Shown piece after piece: positions 40,285 to 46,624 of a stretch of DNA of 46,624 bases. The stretch covers positions 1-46,624 of the forward strand of contig CAMBEL010000013.1 of NCBI GenBank assembly GCA_945865605.1, in the 5' to 3' direction. A program made the translations under genes and the position numbers. Every line of letters starts with the position of its first letter. The first letter of the stretch is position 1. The notes below the pieces were generated by a model, which worked only from the letters and a program-made list of their open reading frames with translations, was not told where the DNA came from and did not search any database. This DNA comes from Bifidobacterium breve. GTDB lineage: Bacteria; Actinomycetota; Acidimicrobiia; IMCC26256; JAENVU01.

Positions 40285-41456
40285 ACCCCGCCTCTCTGCG
40301 TTACGACCCTTACGCCTACGAGACGCACGAAGATCCCTACCCGATCTACAAGCGGTTACGCGATGAGGCCCCTGCTTATGTCGACGAGAACCGCGGTTTT
40401 TGGGCGCTCTCACGGCATGCCGACGTGCGCGCCGCTCTCGACAACGGCGCTGTCTTCTCTTCAGCCGAAGGCATCACCCTCGAACGCGGGTCAGGCGCCC
40501 TTGAGCCAATGCTCATCGAAATCGACCCACCAAGACATACACAACTGCGGGCGCTTGTAAGTCGAGCATTCACACCCAGACGCATCGCGGAACTCGAAGC
40601 GCCGATACGTAGGGCTTCCCGAGACCTCATCGACAGTTTCAGCAGCACGCGCATAGACGCGATTGACGACTTCGCAGCCTTTCTACCGATGGCTGTGATC
40701 TCCGCGATGCTCGGCGTACCGGTAATAGATCAAGATCAAATACGCGAGTGGTCGAACTCGATGCTGCATCGTGAAGAAGGGTCTAGCGAGTTGACGGCAG
40801 AGGGCTATAGAGGGGCAGCTCACCTCTACGGCTACATGGATGATCTGGTGGCGCAACGGCGACTAGTGCCAGGACCGGACCTCCTGAGCGATCTAGTAAC
40901 ACTGCAGACCAACGAGGGCGCACTTACGCACCAGGAAGTACTCGGGTTCTGTTTCCTACTAATCATCGCGGGAAACGAGACCACTACAAAGCTGCTTGGC
41001 AATGCAATCTTCTGGTTCGGCGAGTTCCCCGATCAACGCACAATGTTGGCTTCAGATCCATCGATGATCCCGTTAGCGATCGAAGAAGTGTTGCGATACG
41101 ACACATCAACGCAAGCACTCGCGCGCGTCCTCACCCGCGACATCACGATGCACGGCGTAACCCTTCCTGAAGGCATGAAAGGACTGCTCTTATTCGCTGC
41201 GGCCAATCGCGATGAACGGCAATGGCAGGACCCCGATCGGTTCGACGTGAAAAGAAACCCAGCAGGCCACCTCGCATTCGGCCACGGGATGCACCACTGC
41301 CTCGGCGCAGCGCTCGCCAGACTCGAAACGCGGGTCGCACTCGAAGAACTGTTGCCAGTTCTCGGTGCCTACGAGGTAGATCGCGCGGCATGCGAACGAG
41401 TGCACTCCGGAAACGTCCGCGGCTTCACGCGCCTACCCCTAAACGTTCCGACCTGA
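40281..41456 (+). CDS. Cytochrome P450 (bacterial class I), copy B
   Basis: This 391-residue soluble P450 has oxygen-binding LIIAGNETTTKL, ExxR in IEEVLRYDTS, and heme loop HLAFGHGMHHCLGAALARLE with C340. It overlaps amidohydrolase B by four bases (ATGA), a tighter link than for copy A. Opening residues RYDPYAYETHEDPYPIYKRL are normal for class I enzymes. No redox partner is adjacent; the [3Fe-4S] ferredoxin at 14571-14780 is the only candidate here. It is the last gene of the operon that begins with the ThDP-like protein. Substrate unknown. Confidence 0.93.
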   Translation: MNPASLRYDPYAYETHEDPYPIYKRLRDEAPAYVDENRGFWALSRHADVRAALDNGAVFSSAEGITLERGSGALEPMLIEIDPPRHTQLRALVSRAFTPRRIAELEAPIRRASRDLIDSFSSTRIDAIDDFAAFLPMAVISAMLGVPVIDQDQIREWSNSMLHREEGSSELTAEGYRGAAHLYGYMDDLVAQRRLVPGPDLLSDLVTLQTNEGALTHQEVLGFCFLLIIAGNETTTKLLGNAIFWFGEFPDQRTMLASDPSMIPLAIEEVLRYDTSTQALARVLTRDITMHGVTLPEGMKGLLLFAAANRDERQWQDPDRFDVKRNPAGHLAFGHGMHHCLGAALARLETRVALEELLPVLGAYEVDRAACERVHSGNVRGFTRLPLNVPT

Positions 41457-41584
41457 TAACCCCAACCCCGAACCCCCAACCTCCGACCCCCCAACCTCCG
41501 ACCGCTTGTCGGGAAATGTACGGTGGCGGTGCGCGACACGACAAACGGGGGCAGGGTTTTGGGGCGACGTGTCGTTGGGGTGAT
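41457..41584. other. 128-bp convergent intergenic region with C-rich repeats and G-tracts
   Basis: This lies between the P450 and the CoA ligase, whose genes converge. It holds C-rich tandem repeats (41458-41502) and a G-rich stretch at 41547-41580 with runs GGGGG, GGG, GGGG and GGGG, able in principle to form a G-quadruplex. CGACACG (41534-41540) and CGTGTCG (41568-41574) flank the first three G-runs as an inverted repeat. It may act as a two-way terminator or barrier. No gene is evident. Confidence 0.5.
41458..41502. repeat. Three-unit 15-bp tandem repeat (last two perfect)
   Basis: CCCCCAACCTCCGAC occurs at 41473-41487 and again directly at 41488-41502. A degenerate unit, AACCCCAACCCCGAA, precedes them at 41458-41472. 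The unit is strongly C-rich on the plus strand, unlike the surrounding DNA. Confidence 0.85.
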
Positions 41585-43198
41585 TTAGCCGCGGTCGAAC
41601 GTGATTCCAGCCTCTTCCCTGTCCCATGTTGTCGCGGTTACACCTTCGGCACGCAACTGGTACTTAAGTACTCGCCCTACTGGATTTCGCGGCAAATCAT
41701 TCCTGAACTCGACGTACAGCGGGATCGCAAAATATGGGACTCGTTCGGCCATCCACCTGCACAGATCTTCTTCACCCAGTTCATGTCCCTCATTGAGTAC
41801 GGCAGTCACTTTCACGTCGTCTTCACCTTGTTCACTCGGGACAGCGTGAACCGCACCATCTTTGATCGCAGGATGCGCCAACAAGGTGCGTTCCATCTCG
41901 AAGCTAGAGATGTTTTCGCCGCGACGGCGCAGGTAGTCCTTCTTACGGTCCACGAAATACATAAAACCTTCTTCGTCGAGACGTCCGAGATCTCCTGTGT
42001 GGAACCAGCCATCGACCAACACTTCATTTGGCGCATCGCGCATTGACCAGTACCCCGTGAACATCAGATTGGGGCCCTTGGCACGACAAACAATTTCACC
42101 GACACTTCCGACCGCCACCTCGTTATCGGTTTCATCAACGAGACGCACATCAAATTCATGCGTATTGGGCTTACCGGCTGCGCCGACGCTATTGGTCTCC
42201 CCTGCAGGCAGCATTGAAATCAACGATGCTTCGGTCAAGCCATAGCCACCGCTGAATGTCGCGCAACCGAAACGCTCACGCCAGGCTTGGTCTGTGTCCG
42301 GAGGCATCGGTGCGGCCGCGCACAATCTCAGGGAATGACCTGCCTGGTCTGGATGGTCCTCAGCACTGGCAATGAGGATTGCGAGGGAACCGAGCATAGA
42401 GAGCATGGTTGCGCCAGTTCGTTTCACTTCGGGCCAAAACTTGCTCACGGAGAACTTCCGCACAATTACCGCACGTCCACCGGTCAATAAGGTCCCGACA
42501 ACACATACAGAGATGGCATTGAAATGAAACAACGGGAGCGGGGTGAGAATTACATCATCTGGACCGCGTTGCCAAGCACGCGCAATCTGACCTGCGAGAG
42601 ACACGACGTAGTTGTGCGACAACATGCAGCCTTTAGATGGACCCGTCGTACCCGCTGTATAGATCAGACAAGCCAGGTCACCTGGTGATATCTCGATGTC
42701 TGGCGAATCTTGGGCAGTCGCGTCGAGCGCCTTCGTCCAACTGATTGTCGGAATCGACATGTTGGATTCATCGGGTTCCCCCACAACAATGACCGCCGCA
42801 AGATCCGCCAATCCATCTCCCGCAATCTGTTCGAGACGGTGCGCGTAGTCGCTCTGCACAATGAATACCCGCGCACCCGAGTCTTCAAGTACATGGCGCA
42901 GGAAGTCACCCTTGTATGCGGTGTTTATCGGCACCTGAATGGCCCCAAGCCGCAGTGCACCGAAGAAGGAGATCACCTGCTCGGCCGTGTTGTCCAGCAG
43001 TGTGGCGACCCTGTCACCTCGCACCACGCCCAGGTCCGCGAGTGAACTAGCGAGTTGACCCGCCGCCTGCTCAACTTGGCGAGCCGTTAGCGCGACACCG
43101 TCGACTTCGAGGTAGGCGCCATCGGGATCCGTGGAAAGCCTCCGCTGCAGCGCATCAAGAACTGTCGATTGCGCCCACGCTGCCTGATCCGAAATCAC
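41585..43198 (-). CDS. AMP-forming acyl-CoA synthetase (CaiC/FadD-like)
   Basis: This is a 537-residue ANL ligase. YTAGTTGPSKGCMLSH is the phosphate motif; GGYGLTEAS, GDLGRLDEEGFMYFVDRKKD and the hinge region follow. The end reads RNPVGRVLKYQLR: the position normally held by the catalytic Lys (GK) is Arg, with Lys three residues on. This variant occurs in CaiC-like ligases, so activity is still likely. The start is a GTG at 43198 with a TAGTGT box 7 nt upstream, so it is probably leaderless with its own promoter although the carboxyltransferase gene ends only 36 bp upstream. Substrate: an unidentified carboxylic acid. Confidence 0.88.
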   Translation of the reverse strand: MISDQAAWAQSTVLDALQRRLSTDPDGAYLEVDGVALTARQVEQAAGQLASSLADLGVVRGDRVATLLDNTAEQVISFFGALRLGAIQVPINTAYKGDFLRHVLEDSGARVFIVQSDYAHRLEQIAGDGLADLAAVIVVGEPDESNMSIPTISWTKALDATAQDSPDIEISPGDLACLIYTAGTTGPSKGCMLSHNYVVSLAGQIARAWQRGPDDVILTPLPLFHFNAISVCVVGTLLTGGRAVIVRKFSVSKFWPEVKRTGATMLSMLGSLAILIASAEDHPDQAGHSLRLCAAAPMPPDTDQAWRERFGCATFSGGYGLTEASLISMLPAGETNSVGAAGKPNTHEFDVRLVDETDNEVAVGSVGEIVCRAKGPNLMFTGYWSMRDAPNEVLVDGWFHTGDLGRLDEEGFMYFVDRKKDYLRRRGENISSFEMERTLLAHPAIKDGAVHAVPSEQGEDDVKVTAVLNEGHELGEEDLCRWMAERVPYFAIPLYVEFRNDLPRNPVGRVLKYQLRAEGVTATTWDREEAGITFDRG

Positions 43199-43205
43199 CG
43201 AGGTG

Positions 43206-43211
43206 ACACTA
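43206..43211 (-). promoter_or_regulatory. -10-like box TAGTGT, probable leaderless promoter of the CoA ligase
   Basis: TAGTGT on the minus strand ends 7 nt before the GTG at 43198. No Shine-Dalgarno sequence lies between it and the start. Confidence 0.45.
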
Positions 43212-43234
43212 GCGGCGCCGTTACCGCGTTTAGT

Positions 43235-44767
43235 TCAGGGTCGGATCACATGGCGCGATGCAGGACCCAAGGTGGCGCGGCGACGCTCAATGCTAAGTCG
43301 CAACCCATCGAGCAATGCGTTGCGCAGATCACGCGGGTCGATAACGGCGTCGTAACTGAGATTGTCGGCCGCCGAGTATGCGCCGCCGAGTTCCGCCTGT
43401 GCCATCACCTCGCGTACATCTGCATCGACGCCAGCAGCATCCGCTCCACTCTCCGCTGGCATGGCGCCTAACCGGGCACCAGGAAACGCGAGCGTCACGG
43501 TCTGACCGTCGAATGGATTCATGGCCATTAACGATGAACCGAATCCATACGCCTTGCGCAGAGTTACATGTAGCTTGGGTCCACGCACACCTGCCTGCGC
43601 GACAAACATGCGAGCAGCATGACGAAGAATGCCGCTGCGTTCCGCCACGGTCCCCGCAAGCACTCCGGGAGTATCGGCTAGGAAGATGACCGGAAGATTC
43701 GAAGCGTCTGCGACGTCAATGAAGTGCGCCGCTTTGTCTGCGCCGTTGGTATCGATCGCGCCTGCCTTCACGGCGGGCTGATTGGCGACTATCGCTACCG
43801 ATTCCCCGCCCAAGCGCGCTAGCGCCGTTACTACCGACGCGCCAAATAGAGGCGAAATTTCAAGCACACTTCCCTCGTCAAACACGAGATTGCAAACATC
43901 ACGTATGTCATACGGCCGACGCGGATCTGCGGGCACAATGTCGAGGATCGCATCGACTTGGCGCGTACCGGTATCGCCTGACACGACGGTCGGTGCCACC
44001 TGCCATGCGTTAGATGGCAAGTAAGAGAGATAACTGCGTACGAACTCGATAGCCGCTCGATCATCGGACACGCGGTTATGAGCAACGCCACTCACTTCGG
44101 TATGCAACGAAGCACCGCCGAGTTGCTCTGCCGTCACCCGTTCTCCGGTCGCAGCTTCAACGAGCGGCGGACCTGCAGCAAACAACGCCGACCCATCTAC
44201 CATCACAACCAAATCAACCAAAGCTGCAGTGAGCGCGCCATGACCTGCACTCGGACCCATGACGACGGCCACCGTTGGGACGAGTCCACTCAATGCAGCG
44301 AGGGCTTGCAAATCATTTGGCGCATGAGGGTGACGTTCATATGCGTTCTGTGCTCTTGCGCCTGCGCCTTCGAGCAACATGACGAGGGGGACGCGCTCCT
44401 GCGTTGCAAGTTGTACGAGCCTGTGTCGCTTCGCCATCGTTCCGATACCGATGGAGCCACCCATCACGGTGAAGTCCTCCGCGCCAACAATTATTGGTAG
44501 ACCGTTTAGAAGGCCATGGCCCGCGACGAGTCCATCCGCTGGAGCAGGAGGCGTGGCACCGCGACCCAATGAACCTACCAACGCGCCAATCTCAACAAAT
44601 GTTCCAGAATCGCAAAGTAATTCAACGCGTTGGCGCGCATCGAGGCGACCATTCGCCTGCCGAGCAGCAAGGCGATCCTCGCCTCCCATTGCGATGGCAT
44701 CGGCGTGGCGATTCCCACGATCGCTGAGAACCTCATCCCAATCATTTGGCATAACTGTGTCGCCCAT
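43235..44767 (-). CDS. Acyl-CoA carboxyltransferase beta subunit (PccB/MccB family)
   Basis: This is a 510-residue carboxyltransferase of biotin-dependent acyl-CoA carboxylases. It opens RLAARQANGRLDARQRVELL, then VMGGSIGIGTMAKRH and LLEGAGARAQNAYE (N-terminal oxyanion region), and in the second half NQPAVKAGAIDTNGADKAA, FLADTPGVLAGTVAE and KAYGFGSSLMAMN. It moves carboxylate from biotin to an acyl-CoA. No biotin carboxylase or carrier gene lies in the window, so it needs a partner elsewhere. Its ATG overlaps the stop of the upstream ACAD by one base. The pairing ACAD then carboxylase recalls leucine and acyclic isoprenoid breakdown, but the substrate is unproven. Confidence 0.9.
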   Translation of the reverse strand: MGDTVMPNDWDEVLSDRGNRHADAIAMGGEDRLAARQANGRLDARQRVELLCDSGTFVEIGALVGSLGRGATPPAPADGLVAGHGLLNGLPIIVGAEDFTVMGGSIGIGTMAKRHRLVQLATQERVPLVMLLEGAGARAQNAYERHPHAPNDLQALAALSGLVPTVAVVMGPSAGHGALTAALVDLVVMVDGSALFAAGPPLVEAATGERVTAEQLGGASLHTEVSGVAHNRVSDDRAAIEFVRSYLSYLPSNAWQVAPTVVSGDTGTRQVDAILDIVPADPRRPYDIRDVCNLVFDEGSVLEISPLFGASVVTALARLGGESVAIVANQPAVKAGAIDTNGADKAAHFIDVADASNLPVIFLADTPGVLAGTVAERSGILRHAARMFVAQAGVRGPKLHVTLRKAYGFGSSLMAMNPFDGQTVTLAFPGARLGAMPAESGADAAGVDADVREVMAQAELGGAYSAADNLSYDAVIDPRDLRNALLDGLRLSIERRRATLGPASRHVIRP

Positions 44768-45702
44768 CAGTGGTGACTTGAGGCCGACGAACCGAGATTT
44801 ACGTGTGTGCTGGCCACCGCATCAGCGAGGTGATCAATACTGCCGAAGTGCGTGTCTAGGACCCAAGCTCGCTTCAGGTAGAGGTGAACGTCGACTTCCC
44901 ACGTGAACCCCATTCCCCCGAAGACTTGAGTTGCCGCCCGCCCATTTGCGATCCCAGCTTCATTGGCGAGCAACTTGGCGCCACTCACGCTGCGCTCGCG
45001 ATTACCGGAACCGGGGTCGTCAAGAATGCAAGCGGCCGCTTGCGTAGCGGCACGCGCCACTTCGACACGAACAGCCATGTCGGCGCAAATGTGCTTGATC
45101 GCCTGGAAGGATCCGATTGGACGGTCGAACTGTTTCCTCTGGCCCGCGTAATCAACCGCGAGAGTGGTCAACGCGTCTGCCATGCCCACCAGATAAGCCG
45201 CTGTGATAACGCCGCCGCCGTACCACAACTCAGCGGAAGCATCTGCTTCACCGAACGGATCACCGGCCGGCAACTCTTCGACGCGCCATACCGGAGTCAG
45301 CGGATCCAAGGGCCAATCATTCGCGACACCAGAGACCTGTTTCGCAGCGATCGAGCGGATGCCTTCTTGCCCTAGTACATGCAATTCATCAATTTCGTCG
45401 AGATGCTCGACCAAATAGGGTCCCGAACCCATCAGGTGGAGACCACCGGTAGGTACGGTGCAACCGAAACTCCATACCAGTGGTCCCGGAATCAATGCAC
45501 GGCCTAATTCTTCGTAGACGATCGCGGAATCGGCCCAACCGAATCCGTCGGCGCGCAACGAGAACACGCCGGCCGAAGCGAGAACTTCCCACATGTCGCG
45601 GTTGAATCCCTCTCGTACGCGCTCCATCGGCAACTTGCCTTCTAGTAGTGCACGGATGCCATCACGTAGCGCTACTTGATCGTCAGAAAGATCGAAATTC
45701 AT
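44767..45702 (-). CDS. Acyl-CoA dehydrogenase, short partner subunit
   Basis: This is a 311-residue ACAD, shorter than the usual 370-400. The N-terminal helical domain (FDLSDDQVALRDGIRALLEG) and C-terminal domain (DYAGQRKQFDRPIGSFQAIK, QVFGGMGFTWEVDVHLYLKR) are kept, while the central beta domain is compressed and lacks SEPQAGSD and VNGQKVW. It therefore depends on a canonical partner, the gene directly upstream, with which it overlaps as ATGA (45699-45702). This is the unfused version of the N-terminal half of the double ACAD at 9284-11458. Role: structural or FAD-sharing half of a heteromeric enzyme (inferred). Confidence 0.88.
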   Translation of the reverse strand: MNFDLSDDQVALRDGIRALLEGKLPMERVREGFNRDMWEVLASAGVFSLRADGFGWADSAIVYEELGRALIPGPLVWSFGCTVPTGGLHLMGSGPYLVEHLDEIDELHVLGQEGIRSIAAKQVSGVANDWPLDPLTPVWRVEELPAGDPFGEADASAELWYGGGVITAAYLVGMADALTTLAVDYAGQRKQFDRPIGSFQAIKHICADMAVRVEVARAATQAAACILDDPGSGNRERSVSGAKLLANEAGIANGRAATQVFGGMGFTWEVDVHLYLKRAWVLDTHFGSIDHLADAVASTHVNLGSSASSHH

Positions 45703-46624
45703 TTCGGCAGCCCAAGTAGACGTTCGCCGAGGATGTTCCTTTGTATCTGGCTAGTACCGGCAGCGATTGTGAGCGCGAGTGTTCGTAACCGCTCCTCTAC
45801 GAAGTTCCCTGGTCCGTCAATGACCAGTGCCTCACGATCGAGAACACGCATTGACAGTTCACCCAACTTCTGACGCGTCTCGGAGTAGGCAAGCTTGATC
45901 ATGAAAGTTCCACGTCCCGATAAACCGCGTTCAGCTTGAGTCACGTTGCGCTTTGTCAACGCCCATATGCCATCGAGTTCCGCCGTGACATGTCCAAGTT
46001 CCCTGCGATGACCAGGTTCCCTAACTAACGGCGCCAGGTCTTCGACAAGGCGCATGGCATCAACCAATTCGCTCACGAACGCAGTGCCTCGTTCGAAACT
46101 CAATGTGACGTTGGTGACGCGCCAGCCATCGTTCTCCTCACCCACTCGACATTCGACAGGTACCCGCACCTCATCGAGGAACAGCTCAGCGAATTCCGAT
46201 GACCCCAAAACCGTGCGCAACGGACGAACCTCTATGCCAGGTAGGTCCATCGGGAGCATCAACCATGTAATGCCCTTGTGTTTCGGAGCATCGGGATCCG
46301 TTCGAACCAGCAACTCGCCGTAGTCGCCTACTTGTCCGAAACTGCACCATATTTTTTGACCAGTCACGACATAGTGATCACCATCACGAACTGCCCGCGT
46401 CCGTAAACTCGCAAGATCTGAACCGGCCTCTGGCTCGGAAAACCCCTGACACCACACCTCTTCACCGCGCAAAATCTTCGCAAGGTGTTGCGACTTCTGT
46501 GCATCAGTTCCCTCGGCGATGATGGTTGGACCGGCATGCAACAGGCCAACGAAGTTCACACCAACATACGGAGCTCGGGCCCTAGTTGTTTCTTCCAGGA
46601 ACACGAGTTGACGACCCGGGGAAG
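45699..46624 (-). CDS. Acyl-CoA dehydrogenase, canonical subunit, N-terminus cut by window edge
   Basis: About 308 C-terminal residues are visible; the frame runs off the right edge and so lacks its start. It shows QGFSEPEAGSDLASLRTRA, VTGQKIWCSFGQVGDY, APKHKGITWLMLPMDLPGIE and the ending AAGTSQIQRNILGERLLG, all standard. As in the other two canonical chains here, the MCAD-type catalytic Glu (YEGT) is replaced. The downstream short ACAD overlaps its stop by four bases, so the two are made together as a probable alpha2beta2 enzyme. The operon continues with the carboxyltransferase. Confidence 0.92.
   Translation of the reverse strand, partial: SPGRQLVFLEETTRARAPYVGVNFVGLLHAGPTIIAEGTDAQKSQHLAKILRGEEVWCQGFSEPEAGSDLASLRTRAVRDGDHYVVTGQKIWCSFGQVGDYGELLVRTDPDAPKHKGITWLMLPMDLPGIEVRPLRTVLGSSEFAELFLDEVRVPVECRVGEENDGWRVTNVTLSFERGTAFVSELVDAMRLVEDLAPLVREPGHRRELGHVTAELDGIWALTKRNVTQAERGLSGRGTFMIKLAYSETRQKLGELSMRVLDREALVIDGPGNFVEERLRTLALTIAAGTSQIQRNILGERLLGLPK

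Noticed and set aside
1-46624. CRISPR array, tRNA/rRNA genes, transposase, prophage or defence system
   Set aside because: No regularly spaced repeats, no tRNA-like cloverleaf noticed, and no ORF with transposase, integrase, Cas or restriction motifs.

Overview
The window is a gene-dense stretch of bacterial chromosome, about 45 genes in 46.6 kb with almost no gaps. It looks actinobacterial. By eye the GC is in the mid to upper fifties. GTG and TTG starts are common, and many first genes appear to be leaderless. The gene content is typical of the phylum: F420-type LLM oxidoreductase, cytochrome P450s with a [3Fe-4S] ferredoxin, DUF35 OB-fold proteins next to thiolases, paired and fused acyl-CoA dehydrogenases, and DUF2889. 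The closest picture is an aquatic Acidimicrobiia-type actinobacterium, but that placement is inference. I saw no tRNA, rRNA, CRISPR array, insertion sequence or phage gene.

Layout. 1-1695: an acyltransferase-3 membrane protein cut by the window edge, divergent from an NAD-dependent epimerase (surface glycan genes). 1700-4863: a divergent pair of acyl-CoA dehydrogenases (ACADs) around a perfect 18-bp palindrome, plus a cysteine-containing unknown protein. 4824-6185: an ArnT/PMT-like membrane glycosyltransferase. 6196-11458: a set resembling the mycobacterial igr/side-chain operon, with an SCP-x thiolase, two DUF35 proteins, a carboxymuconolactone-decarboxylase-like protein, a MaoC hydratase and a 724-residue double ACAD. 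11515-14780: D-aminoacylase-like amidohydrolase, patatin and ferredoxin. 14858-17320: amidohydrolase and P450. 17386-20115: FGGY kinase, inositol-monophosphatase-like phosphatase and a lipoprotein. 20123-23568: FadA5-like thiolase, PHP phosphoesterase and an MBL-fold/Rieske fusion. 23654-27924: HSD4-type SDR, CoA ligase, MaoC-N protein, SnoaL-like protein and DUF2889. 27917-31809: aldehyde dehydrogenase, phosphoglycerate mutase, SDR and LLM oxidoreductase as one leftward operon. 31940-36480: FGGY kinase, sphingosine-1-phosphate-lyase homologue and Ppx/GppA. 36500-41456: NIPSNAP-like protein, truncated ThDP-enzyme-like protein, SDR, and a second amidohydrolase plus P450 pair. 41585-46624: CoA ligase, acyl-CoA carboxyltransferase and another ACAD pair, the last cut by the window edge.

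Most genes can be read as parts of CoA-thioester catabolism of branched or isoprenoid/steroid-like lipids: activation (two ligases), dehydrogenation (three ACAD systems), hydration (MaoC), oxidation (SDRs), thiolysis or aldol cleavage (two thiolases), carboxylation and P450 hydroxylation. The actual substrate cannot be read from the sequence.

The signals most worth following are: an 18-bp palindrome (CCTGAC-N6-GTCAGG) repeated perfectly at two divergent promoters 28 kb apart, with a weaker copy at the FadA5-like thiolase promoter; a bacterial S1P-lyase homologue beside a kinase and an aldehyde dehydrogenase at one of those palindromes; a CMP-sialic-acid-hydroxylase-like MBL/Rieske protein with reversed domain order; a ThDP-enzyme-like protein lacking its Pyr domain; and duplicated amidohydrolase-P450 modules.
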